Source: Paraclostridium hominis | GTDB lineage: Bacteria > Bacillota > Clostridia > Peptostreptococcales > Peptostreptococcaceae | Direction: 5' to 3' | Assembly (NCBI RefSeq): GCF_014306135.1 | Contig: NZ_JACRWD010000001.1 | Span: 1,554,965-1,618,964 of the forward strand | DNA length: 64,000 nt | Part shown: in pieces, positions 49,830 through 57,748 of the stretch | Layout of the letters: every line of letters begins with the position of its first letter | Numbering within the stretch: position 1 is the stretch's first letter | Program-made: the position numbers and the translations under genes | Notes under the pieces: generated by a model | The model's input: the letters and a program-made list of their open reading frames with translations, nothing else | What the model was told of the DNA's origin: nothing | Database searches by the model: none

Positions 49830-50664
49830 TTATTTTTTCATACTCAATCCCAATGAAATAGCGCCTTTAGAACATACCCTTTTGCAATCACCACAGCGAA
49901 TACATTCCCCCAAATTACAATCTTTTGTTAACTCTACATTCATTTTACAAACTCTTTCACAAGCCTTACATCCATCACACTTAATACTATCAATGTTGAT
50001 TTTATAAAAACTTAACTTATTAAAAAGTGAGTAAAAAGCACCTAATGGGCAAATATATTTACAAAATGGTCTATATATAAATATAGAAAAAACTATAGTT
50101 AATATAAGTAAACTCATCTTCCAGTTAAACAAAAATCCTACCATATTTCTCAAACCTTCATTTTTTATTAAAAGTGGTATTCCACCCTCTAAAGTTCCAG
50201 CTGGACAAATCCATTGACAAAAATGTGGTTGTGCTGTTCCAAATTCATTAGTTACAAATATAGAAAAAAACCACAACAGGAACAATAAGTACAATATATT
50301 TAACATATCTTAAAGATTTATCAATACTTTTTTTAACTTTTATCTTTGGAGTCTTAATTTTATAAATTAAATCTTGTAAAAATCCAAAAGGACATAAAAA
50401 TCCACATATAAATCTACCTAAAATTACTCCAAATAGTATCATTATGCCAACTATATAATAAGAAAAACTAAAACTGCTTCCTCCTAACACTGCTTGTAAA
50501 GAACCTATTGGACAAGACCCTACTGCCCCTGGGCACGAATAGCAATTTAATCCTGGTGTGCAAAAATACTTTGTTTTTCCTGTGTAAATCTTTCCTTTGA
50601 AAAATCCAGCAACATACCCATTTGAAAGTGCGGTTGCCACAATTTGAATATAACTTCTTTTCAT
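49830..50664 (-). pseudogene. Polyferredoxin-type 4Fe-4S membrane protein, frameshifted
   Basis: Two overlapping frames encode the two halves of one protein. The upstream half (ATG 50664, GGAGTGGGATA in front) has LNCYSCPGAVGSCPIGSLQA and FICGFLCPFGFLQDLIY; the downstream half has HFCQWICPAGTLEGGIP, FCKYICPLGAFYSLFN and two ferredoxin motifs (CDGCKACERVC, CIRCGDCKRVC). The frame changes at a run of seven A at 50264-50270 (T7 in the message); removing one base restores a NapH-like protein of about 277 residues. It may be a pseudogene, a phase-variable gene, a programmed shift or a sequencing error. It is the last gene of the TlpA operon. Confidence 0.75.
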
Positions 50665-50810
50665 TATCCCACTCCAATACATTCAAGACAAATTTTAACA
50701 GCCTTTTTTAAAACTACAAGGTGTTCGTTTCTTAATATACCAATATAAATAAAAATGATTGAAATTAGTAGTAAAATATATTTACTACAATAATTTATAT
50801 TTTTAATCAT
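50664..50810 (-). CDS. Small CXXC membrane protein (CD1871A-like)
   Basis: 48 residues, too short for ordinary gene calls. The start shares TAATG with the tlpA stop, and the stop shares TAATG with the start of the 4Fe-4S gene, so it is translationally coupled on both sides. It has an N-terminal membrane helix (YILLLISIIFIYIGIL) and a C-terminal ICLECIG with a CXXC pair. This matches the CD1871A family of clostridial small CXXC proteins next to thioredoxin and 4Fe-4S genes. It is probably part of an envelope redox relay. Confidence 0.75.
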   Translation of the reverse strand: MIKNINYCSKYILLLISIIFIYIGILRNEHLVVLKKAVKICLECIGVG

Positions 50811-51406
50811 TATTTTTCCTCCATCAATTTCAAACGATCATTAATAGATTTGCTATAATCATTAGCTGTATTTCCTCCAAAGTGAGGAGTCCCCACAACT
50901 TTTCCTTCACTATCTACAAATATTGTTGTAGGCAAAATTTGTATACCATCAGTTAAATTTTTCTTTAAAAACTCATCTGGAATTAATGTTGTAAAATTAG
51001 CATTTGATTTTTTCATTACATCTTTTGCAATATCTAAATACTCTTTGCCATCTCCTGCATCAATACAAATTGAAATTATGCTAGTACCTTTTGGCAAATC
51101 TCTATTTAGCTTTGAAATTTCTGGCATTTCATCTATACATGGCCCACACCATGTAGCCCAAATATTTACCATAGTTAATTTATTTTTACTAAATATATCA
51201 GAATCGATTTCTTTGTTATTTAAATCCTTTGCTTTAAATCCTTTAATATTTACATTTTGAAATTTCTTTATTTGTTCTTGTTGTTGTTGTTTTTCTTCTT
51301 CTTCTGTAAGTACAACTACATCACTCGGTCCAAAAAAGCGAATGACTGCAACTAATCCTAAAACTACTATCGCTAATATTATTAATACTTTTTTTAATTT
51401 TTTCAT
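50810..51406 (-). CDS. TlpA-like membrane-anchored thioredoxin
   Basis: 198 residues. An N-terminal anchor (VLIILAIVVLGLVAVIRFFG), a Glu/Gln-rich linker (EEEEKQQQQEQ), then a thioredoxin domain with the active site WATWCGPC and the cis-proline in ILPTTIFVD. It probably reduces or isomerises disulfides outside the membrane. It is the first gene of an operon with the CXXC peptide and the 4Fe-4S membrane protein, which could feed electrons to it. AAAGGAGAAACAA precedes the ATG. Confidence 0.88.
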   Translation of the reverse strand: MKKLKKVLIILAIVVLGLVAVIRFFGPSDVVVLTEEEEKQQQQEQIKKFQNVNIKGFKAKDLNNKEIDSDIFSKNKLTMVNIWATWCGPCIDEMPEISKLNRDLPKGTSIISICIDAGDGKEYLDIAKDVMKKSNANFTTLIPDEFLKKNLTDGIQILPTTIFVDSEGKVVGTPHFGGNTANDYSKSINDRLKLMEEK

Positions 51407-51525
51407 TTGTTTCTCCTTTTGAATTTACTTATTTTGTCCTAGGTAAAATCGATCAACCCCTACTTAAGATACAATATGTAAATAAGTTAGTCAATAATTT
51501 TTTATCGAAAAACAATAAATAATTA

Positions 51526-51554
51526 TTGACTTTTAACAACATAAATTGTATTCT
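51526..51554 (+). promoter_or_regulatory. Promoter upstream of the DUF2975 gene
   Basis: TTGACT (51526-51531), 17 bases, TATTCT (51549-51554). The leader of about 230 bases contains a three-codon ORF (AGAAAGGAG, ATGAAAAGTTAA near 51617). Otherwise I see nothing in 51407-51790. Confidence 0.5.
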
Positions 51555-51790
51555 AGAATAGACAAATGAGATTTTTAGGATAATTTTAAAATTATAATGC
51601 TTAGAAAGGAGTAAAAATGAAAAGTTAATAATATCTATGATAAAAAATTATTAAATCAAATTTAAAAACTAATTTTTAATTATTTATTTTCAAGTATTTA
51701 AATACTTAATTTTTAAATAAAAGTAATTTCTAGCTACATATAGTACAACATTAAAAAATATTGTAAAATAAAAAACGGAGGTAGTAATAC

Positions 51791-52279
51791 ATGAATAAAT
51801 CTCTTAATTCAAAAATTTTAAATAGCATTGTCTTAGTTGGTATAATATTAACATTTATCGTACTGCTATTTATTCCATTAGGATTAACTGCTATATTTAA
51901 AAGTTCTTTAGGCATAGTAGGAAGTAATATGCCTATGGTTATCTCAATAGGCATATACATATGCGCTATACCTTATGTTATAGCACTATTTAACTTAAAA
52001 AAACTTTGCAAATTAATAGACAAAAAAGAACCATTTTCTAAAAATATACCTAAATACTTAAAAACAATATCTATATGTGCATTTAGTGAAATTTTTATAT
52101 TTAATATTGTTCAAATAGGTTTATACTATTTCTTTGGAATATATCTTTATGCATTAACTATCATTCCATCAGTTGTAGTTTCATTTATATCCTTAGCAAT
52201 AGGCTTTTTAAGTTTAGTATTAGGTAAATTGTTCGTTATGGCTATTGAAATAAAAGATGAAAATGACAAGACTATATAA
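51791..52279 (+). CDS. DUF2975 membrane protein
   Basis: 162 residues with four hydrophobic segments (SIVLVGIILTFIVLLFIPLG, PMVISIGIYICAIPYVIALF, IFNIVQIGLYYFFGIYL and a C-terminal FISLAIGFLSLVLGKLFVMA) and the KKLCKLIDKKEPFSKNIPKY loop of DUF2975. It is always paired with a YozG-like XRE gene, which follows here after ten bases. ACGGAGGTAGTAATAC precedes the ATG. Function unknown. Confidence 0.8.
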   Translation: MNKSLNSKILNSIVLVGIILTFIVLLFIPLGLTAIFKSSLGIVGSNMPMVISIGIYICAIPYVIALFNLKKLCKLIDKKEPFSKNIPKYLKTISICAFSEIFIFNIVQIGLYYFFGIYLYALTIIPSVVVSFISLAIGFLSLVLGKLFVMAIEIKDENDKTI

Positions 52280-52289
52280 GGAGGTCAAT

Positions 52290-52502
52290 ATGGCTATTAT
52301 AGTTAACCTAGATGTAATGATGGCAAAGAGAAAGATGAGCTCAACTGAGCTTTCTGAGAAACTTGGAATTACCATGGCCAATCTTTCAATTTTAAAGAAA
52401 AATAAAGCAAAAGCTGTTAGATTTACTACGTTAAATAGTTTATGTAAAATTTTAGAATGTCAGCCAGGTGATATTTTAGAATACGTAGAAGACACAGAAT
52501 AA
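52290..52502 (+). CDS. YozG-like XRE regulator
   Basis: 70 residues from ATG 52290, preceded by AAGGAGGTCAAT. Typical YozG sequence: IIVNLDVMMAKRKMSSTELS, then LGITMANLSILKKNKAKAVR and LCKILECQPGDILEY. It is the standard partner of DUF2975 proteins. A bidirectional terminator follows. Confidence 0.9.
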   Translation: MAIIVNLDVMMAKRKMSSTELSEKLGITMANLSILKKNKAKAVRFTTLNSLCKILECQPGDILEYVEDTE

Positions 52503-52536
52503 TTAAAATATACAAATTAAATTAAAAAATTATAAT

Positions 52537-52573
52537 AAAAAAGCATGAGTTATACTTTACTCATGCTTTTTTA
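52537..52573. terminator. Bidirectional terminator
   Basis: AAAAAAGCATGAGT pairs with ACTCATGCTTTTTT between convergent genes. Confidence 0.85.
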
Positions 52574-52753
52574 TTATAATGACCACTCGCCATCTTTTAT
52601 ATATATTCTCTTTGTAACACAATTTCTATCCATTACAAGTAAACTTTCATCTTCTATACTATTACTTAAAAGCATAAGGTCATTATCTCTACAAAAATTT
52701 CTTGCAAGTTCAAGTGCATCTGATTCCATATTTAATTCTAATAATCTTCCCAT
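52574..52753 (-). CDS. 59-residue protein of unknown function
   Basis: ATG 52753 follows AAGGAGATATAAAT. The product starts MGRLLELNMESDALELARNF, has CRDNDLMLLSNSIEDESLLV and ends in a short YIKDGEWSL tail. It is soluble, mixed helix and strand, with two cysteines. The excellent ribosome binding site and the shared terminator make it a real gene, despite its size. No family recognised. Confidence 0.6.
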   Translation of the reverse strand: MGRLLELNMESDALELARNFCRDNDLMLLSNSIEDESLLVMDRNCVTKRIYIKDGEWSL

Positions 52754-52884
52754 ATTTATATCTCCTTAGCGTATCCCGTTAGTGTTAACTAAAAATTTAT
52801 TTTTACTCTATTTATATAATAATATATTGAAAGTATTATATCTACAATTTAACTACTTATATAATACCCATTTTTAAAATTAAA

Positions 52885-52913
52885 AATCACTAGCCTAAAT
52901 TTTGGCTAGTGAT
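52885..52913 (-). terminator. Terminator of the flavodoxin-like gene
   Basis: AATCACTAGCC pairs with GGCTAGTGATT; TTTTT follows in the minus direction. Confidence 0.8.
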
Positions 52914-52970
52914 TTATTAGAATATATATTTTTATATAAGACATTATAGGCATTTATTAATATATACAAG

Positions 52971-53369
52971 TTATGCTAATTTTTGATTTAATGTTTCTAC
53001 AAAAGAATTTATCTCATCTAAATAAGCTTTACTAAAATGACCTTCAAAGTCTATTAAATTTTTAAACTCTTTAGGTAAACTTGTATCTATAGTATTTATT
53101 TGATTATCATCTTTATTTATAGTGAAAAATCCTAATTTTTTAAACTGAAAATCTTCTATATTATTTTCTATAAATTTTTTAATTTCATTAGATATTTCTC
53201 CATTAACTAAGTTTATACCTATTAAAATATTGTCATATTTATCTAAATAAAAAGATGAATTATATTTTGTATTTCTAACATCAACCTCTAAATCTAATTT
53301 TTCTGATAAAGACATTGCTAAATTTTTAGTTATTCCATTATTACTTCCATATGCTATTAAAGTACACAT
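52971..53369 (-). CDS. Flavodoxin-like protein
   Basis: 132 residues from ATG 53369 (GGAGG eight bases upstream; the longer frame from 53387 overlaps that site). The N-terminus LIAYGSNNGITKNLAMSLSE is a flavodoxin FMN-phosphate loop (S/T-x-x-x-x-T), followed by YDNILIGINLVNGEISNEIK. It resembles the short HemG/flavodoxin group (protoporphyrinogen oxidase-like), but the substrate is unknown. It is monocistronic. Confidence 0.7.
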   Translation of the reverse strand: MCTLIAYGSNNGITKNLAMSLSEKLDLEVDVRNTKYNSSFYLDKYDNILIGINLVNGEISNEIKKFIENNIEDFQFKKLGFFTINKDDNQINTIDTSLPKEFKNLIDFEGHFSKAYLDEINSFVETLNQKLA

Positions 53370-53540
53370 TAACATTACCTCCATCATTATTTAGTATATA
53401 TTATTTATTTAATTTATTCTTTATATGTTATACTATATACTTTTTTCCTTTTTTGTGCAACTATTTTTATAAAAAAAATCATATTTTTTATAAAAAAACA
53501 CCATTTAGTATATACTATATATTTATTTTGTGTAAAACAA

Positions 53541-53572
53541 AAAAATTCTTAGAATAAATCTAAGAATTTTTT
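53541..53572 (-). terminator. Terminator of the cbi operon
   Basis: AAAAATTCTTAGA pairs with TCTAAGAATTTTT; it lies just after the cbiO stop codon. Confidence 0.8.
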
Positions 53573-53582
53573 AATCAAAATA

Positions 53583-54407
53583 TTAATCATTTAAAGAAAT
53601 ATTATTTTTTAAACTATTAAAGTAGATATAAAGTTCTTCTTCTTTTTTAAATAAAGGTAAATTCATATTCTTATGAACTTTTACAAGCCAAGGAAGATTT
53701 AATCCAGCATTTACTATAGCTTTATCTTCTTTAAATACAGTTTCACAATCTCCTTCTATTACTACATTTCCTTTATTAAGCACATATATGTAATCACAAA
53801 TTTCATATATCAAATCCATATCATGACTTGATATAGCTATTTTAATTCCTTTATCACATAAATCTTTTAATATTTTTACTATAGCCTTTGTACTTTCAGG
53901 ATCAAGCCCTGCTGTTGGTTCATCTAAAAGAACTACTTTATTTTCCATAGCTATTACAGATGCTATTGCTATTCTCTTTTTCTGACCATAACTTAAAAAA
54001 TGTACTGGCTTATTTATTAAATCTAGGGCATTAACAAGCTCTAATGCTCTATGTACTTTTTTATCTACTTCTTTTTCATCCAAACCAATGTTTCTTAAAG
54101 AAAAAGCAACATCGTCATATACTCTTGAATAAAATATTTGCTTATCTGGGTCTTGAAATACTATACCTACTTCTTTTCTTAAGTTATATAAATCTTTTTT
54201 CTTATAACTTAATTCTTTATTATTATAAAATATCTTTCCATCAGACGGTTTTAAGATACCTACTAAATTCATAAATAAAGTGGATTTTCCAGAACCATTT
54301 GCTCCAATTATTCCAATCATATTTCCATTTGAGAAATCTAAACTTATATTATCTATTGCCTTATTTGATTTATCGTACTTGTATGTTAAATTACTTACCT
54401 TAAACAT
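53583..54407 (-). CDS. cbiO: Cobalt ECF transporter ATPase CbiO
   Basis: 274 residues. Walker A GANGSGKST, Q-loop FQDPDKQIF, signature FLSYGQKKRIAIASVIAM, Walker B VVLLDEPTAGLDPES and SSHDMDL as the H-loop. The Q-D-P-D motif and S-Y-G-Q signature are typical of ECF-type ATPases. It drives cobalt uptake with CbiM, CbiN and CbiQ, encoded upstream in the same operon. Eight bases separate it from cbiQ. Confidence 0.93.
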   Translation of the reverse strand: MFKVSNLTYKYDKSNKAIDNISLDFSNGNMIGIIGANGSGKSTLFMNLVGILKPSDGKIFYNNKELSYKKKDLYNLRKEVGIVFQDPDKQIFYSRVYDDVAFSLRNIGLDEKEVDKKVHRALELVNALDLINKPVHFLSYGQKKRIAIASVIAMENKVVLLDEPTAGLDPESTKAIVKILKDLCDKGIKIAISSHDMDLIYEICDYIYVLNKGNVVIEGDCETVFKEDKAIVNAGLNLPWLVKVHKNMNLPLFKKEEELYIYFNSLKNNISLND

Positions 54408-54416
54408 AGTTCTCTC

Positions 54417-55097
54417 CTATATATGAAATTTCCCATCATACAACTTTATATCTAAAGTTATACTCATTTCCTCATATCTTTTCATCATTCTAAAAAACAA
54501 GACTTTTATAAGTAGTGCCGTTGAATTATACGAGTTTTTTAAATTTGTATACCCAAATTTTAATTGCTGTGATTTATATATATTTTTTACTTCTTCTAAG
54601 AAAATAAATATAAATCTATACATTAAAACCATAAGTTCTAATAATGTATCTGGAATATGCAATTTTTTAAATATAATTATTAACTGATTAAATGGAGTAG
54701 TAAGTATTAAAAAATAAATAGATATAACTGAGCTCATAGCTCTTAGTAATATATGTATAGAATTCTCAATTGCAAATTTAGTCGTACCTATATAAAAACT
54801 AAATATTTTTATATCAAATAAAAAATCTTTATTTTCAAAAGATATATTAACTAAATTAAGTGTAGTTCCTATAATTAAAAAATATATAGGTATCTTTAAG
54901 CACTTTATATACAATTTAATATCAACTCTTGCTAAAAACACAATTAACATGCTTATAAATAACATTATTAATAAATGTAGACTAATACTATTAGTTATTA
55001 AAGAAATTGCCATAAAAATAAAAGTAACACCTACTTTAATCATTGGATTAGCATTTGTTAGATTGCTATTATAAGCACATTTATCAATTTCTAGCAT
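54417..55097 (-). CDS. cbiQ: Cobalt ECF transporter transmembrane protein CbiQ
   Basis: 226 residues with about five membrane helices and the coupling region LLELMVLMYRFIFIFLEEVK, in which the short Ala-Arg-Gly-type coupling motifs are poorly conserved. It links the ATPase to CbiM. It overlaps cbiN by seven bases. Confidence 0.88.
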   Translation of the reverse strand: MLEIDKCAYNSNLTNANPMIKVGVTFIFMAISLITNSISLHLLIMLFISMLIVFLARVDIKLYIKCLKIPIYFLIIGTTLNLVNISFENKDFLFDIKIFSFYIGTTKFAIENSIHILLRAMSSVISIYFLILTTPFNQLIIIFKKLHIPDTLLELMVLMYRFIFIFLEEVKNIYKSQQLKFGYTNLKNSYNSTALLIKVLFFRMMKRYEEMSITLDIKLYDGKFHI

Positions 55098-55384
55098 TTA
55101 CCTTTTTTACCTTTTCTAGAACCTAAATAATATCCTATAAATCCAGCTCCTATTGCTGCTTGTGTAGAGAATAATAAACTTTCTATTTCTCCACTAGGTG
55201 GTTCGTATAAGCTACTAAACCATGGTTTATAATCTGGGTTTATTTCAGAAATTAAATTTTCTGCTTCTCCGTCAGCTCCCCCATACTCAGCTTTAGAATT
55301 TAAAAGTAAAGGAGTTATTATAAGTATTATTGTTAAAGCAAGTAATATAAAGTTTTTAGTTTTAGTTTTCGAATTTGCACTCAT
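55091..55384 (-). CDS. cbiN: Cobalt transport accessory protein CbiN
   Basis: 97 residues from ATG 55384, with AAGGAG nine bases upstream; the first ATG (55405) would extend the overlap with cbiM. Two membrane helices flank an extracytoplasmic loop with GGADGEAENLISEINPDYKP and SSLYEPPSGEIESLLFSTQA, the CbiN signature. It is required for metal loading of CbiM. Confidence 0.9.
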   Translation of the reverse strand: MSANSKTKTKNFILLALTIILIITPLLLNSKAEYGGADGEAENLISEINPDYKPWFSSLYEPPSGEIESLLFSTQAAIGAGFIGYYLGSRKGKKGKC

Positions 55385-56099
55385 TATCTTCAACTCCTTC
55401 TTCATTATTTTGTGTTATTAAATTATATACTAAAGTAGTTAATAATCCTTCTGCTATAGCTATAGGTATTTGAGTCGTGAAAAATACTCCTAAGAATTTA
55501 ACTGCAGATCCAATCACTCCTCCTGCAGGATCAGGAAATGCTAGTGCTAATTGTATTGCTGTAACAGTGTATGTAGCTAAATCGCCTAATGCCGCTGCTA
55601 AAAATACACTCACACCAATACTTAAATTTCTTTTTCTACAAAACTTAAATATTAAATATGAAACTATAGGTCCAACTATTGCCATTGAAAAAGCATTAGC
55701 TCCTAATGTAGTAAGTCCACCATGTGCAAGTAATATTGCTTGGAATAATAATGCTATTGTCCCTATTACAGCCATAACAGCTGGCCCAAATAATATTGCT
55801 CCTAATCCTACTCCAGTAGGGTGTGAACAACTACCTGTTAATGATGGTATTTTTAGTGCTGATAATACAAATACAAAAGCTCCTGCTAATGCTAATAATA
55901 CCTTTTTCTTTGGATCTTTTTTAACTATTTCATTAATTGCCTTTAATCCATATACGAAAAATGGAATAAATACTATGGTCCAAAGTATTGACCATTTTAC
56001 TGGTAAAAATCCTTCCATGATATGCATAGCGCTTGATGTAGTCGGGTTTAACAGTACAATTAAAACACCGGCTACTACGGATAGTGTTAAATAATTCAT
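55362..56099 (-). CDS. cbiM: Cobalt ECF substrate-binding membrane protein CbiM
   Basis: 245 residues. A signal-like N-terminus (VVAGVLIVLLNPTTSSA) is followed by MHIMEGFLP, whose Met-His N-terminus binds cobalt after processing. Further family motifs: SLTGSCSHPTGVGLGAILFG and LTTLGANAFSMAIVGP. It imports Co2+ for cobalamin synthesis. It is the first gene of the cbiMNQO operon, and a cobalamin riboswitch lies upstream. Confidence 0.93.
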   Translation of the reverse strand: MNYLTLSVVAGVLIVLLNPTTSSAMHIMEGFLPVKWSILWTIVFIPFFVYGLKAINEIVKKDPKKKVLLALAGAFVFVLSALKIPSLTGSCSHPTGVGLGAILFGPAVMAVIGTIALLFQAILLAHGGLTTLGANAFSMAIVGPIVSYLIFKFCRKRNLSIGVSVFLAAALGDLATYTVTAIQLALAFPDPAGGVIGSAVKFLGVFFTTQIPIAIAEGLLTTLVYNLITQNNEEGVEDNECKFEN

Positions 56100-56198
56100 T
56101 TTAGTACCTCACTTTTTATTATAAATAATATAAATTTTTGTGATAAATTAATTTATAAATTTAAATATAGTTTTTAAGTTTATCAGGTACAAAAAAAA

Positions 56199-56221
56199 TC
56201 CTAACTTTTGGATTAGGATTT
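56199..56221 (-). terminator. Riboswitch-controlled terminator before cbiM
   Basis: AATCCTAA pairs with TTAGGATT, followed by eight T in the minus direction; placed between the riboswitch and cbiM, so it is the likely expression platform. Confidence 0.75.
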
Positions 56222-56284
56222 AAATAACATCTTAAATAATACCTAAGCCTATAAAAAACCAAGATATTACTTTTTTAATTATTT

Positions 56285-56470
56285 TCCTTCATCCCGAAGA
56301 AACTAATTTAATTACTGTAGGCAGGTCTCCTGGCTTGGCTTCATTTTACTCCTTTCCCTTCCCATAATATACATTACAGTGGTATTTGAAAGTTTCATCA
56401 GCTTCACAGTAGCGGGGACTGCAGAGGATTTTAACCTCTTTCCCTTTTAATCTTATTTCTAAAAACCTAC
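56285..56470 (-). promoter_or_regulatory. Cobalamin riboswitch
   Basis: In the minus direction the B12 box AGCCAAGCCAGGAGACCTGC (56321-56340) is preceded by the conserved CAGTCCCCGCTACTGTGA with the GGGAAAGAGG segment before it. These are the diagnostic parts of the adenosylcobalamin aptamer. High cobalamin would favour the terminator at 56199-56221 and shut off cobalt import. The exact 5' end is approximate. Confidence 0.92.
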
Positions 56471-56596
56471 AATAGATATATTTAATTTATCACATATTTA
56501 TTAATTCTATAAATATCTTTATATTCCTCTAATTTTCTTAGATTTATAAAATTAACTAATACTCCATTATTCTAACAAATTTCAACAAAATAATCT

Positions 56597-56630
56597 AGAG
56601 AGTTTATTTTTTTATAAACTCTCTAAAAAA
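56597..56630 (-). terminator. Hairpin after the glycosyltransferase operon
   Basis: AGAGAGTTTAT pairs with ATAAACTCTCT around a seven-base loop. The T-run is not adjacent, so termination is only probable. Confidence 0.4.
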
Positions 56631-56683
56631 AATAATACTATTTAATAAGATTCATATATATAAATAAATGTAAATTTTATAAT

Positions 56684-57748
56684 TTATTGCTCATTGTTAA
56701 AAAACTGCTCATTTTGAGCTATATACTCATTATTAGGGTTAATCTTATAAGCCTCATTATGATGTTTTATAGCTTTTTCTATTTTATTTATTGTATAATA
56801 ACAAACAGTAAGTTGAAGGTGAGGTTTCCAAGTCCAATATTCTGGAGAAATAAATCCATAACAATTTTTTGGCATTTCCAAGTTGAATATACTTTCATAC
56901 CAACTTATTGCTTCTTCATATCTACCTTCCTCTTTAAAGCAATCTGCTAATCTATACACTGCTTCAGCTCTAGGAGATGTATATTCAAAAGTTTTATATA
57001 TACTTTCCCTAGCATTTTTGTAATCACCTTTAAAAAAATAACAATCAGATACCTTACACATAGCATCTATTTTTTCTTCTACCCACACATCCATATTACT
57101 AAATTCAGTAAGAATTTTTATAGCATCATCGTAAAACTTATTATAATAAAGCTCTTTTCCGTAATAATAAATATCTCTTGTTGATAATTTATGACCTTCA
57201 TCTAATTTTTTTCTATAAATTCTAAGATTCCTATCTCCTGCATCATGTAGTTTTTGATGTGTTATTGCTACTTCACTTTCATATACATTCCCACTAACTC
57301 CTAAGTATTCATGTATAAATCCAACCCATTTAAAATTATTTTTTCTTTTAACTAATCTATTTCTTTTATATCTTAACAATGGTTCTCCACTTTCATCTAA
57401 TCCTCTGTGGTCTGTCATTGTAACTGTGTCTATATTAGAAGTTAAATTTTTCTTTATATCTAATAACTTGATTTGATCTTCTTTAAATAATACCTCATCT
57501 GCATCTATCCAAAATATATAGTCTTTTGTAGCTTTACTAAAAGAATAATTTCTAGCGGCAGCAAAATCATCTATCCATTTAAAATCATAGATTTTATCAG
57601 TGTATTTTTTAACTATTTCTTTTGTTTTATCTGTTGAGCCTGTATCTACTATTATAATTTCATCTACTATGTCTTTTACACAATCTAAACATCTTCCTAT
57701 AACATCTTCTTCATTTTTTAATATCATGCATAAACTTATAGAAATCAT
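56684..57748 (-). CDS. SunS-like GT2 glycosyltransferase with TPR-like tail
   Basis: 354 residues. An N-terminal GT-A domain (ISLCMILKNEEDVIGRCLDC, IIIVDTGSTDKTKEI, then DYIFWIDADEVLF with the DxD motif). The C-terminal 150 residues are TPR-like helical repeats (YYGKELYYNKFYDDAIKILT, EAVYRLADCFKEEGRYEEAI). SunS-like enzymes glycosylate peptide Cys or Ser/Thr. It overlaps the next gene upstream by four bases and belongs to the cluster divergent from the collagen-like spore protein, its probable substrate. Confidence 0.82.
   Translation of the reverse strand: MISISLCMILKNEEDVIGRCLDCVKDIVDEIIIVDTGSTDKTKEIVKKYTDKIYDFKWIDDFAAARNYSFSKATKDYIFWIDADEVLFKEDQIKLLDIKKNLTSNIDTVTMTDHRGLDESGEPLLRYKRNRLVKRKNNFKWVGFIHEYLGVSGNVYESEVAITHQKLHDAGDRNLRIYRKKLDEGHKLSTRDIYYYGKELYYNKFYDDAIKILTEFSNMDVWVEEKIDAMCKVSDCYFFKGDYKNARESIYKTFEYTSPRAEAVYRLADCFKEEGRYEEAISWYESIFNLEMPKNCYGFISPEYWTWKPHLQLTVCYYTINKIEKAIKHHNEAYKINPNNEYIAQNEQFFNNEQ

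Noticed and set aside
50468..50686. Alternative 72-codon frame overlapping the 4Fe-4S gene
   Set aside because: It is a shadow; the other frame carries the conserved cysteine motifs.
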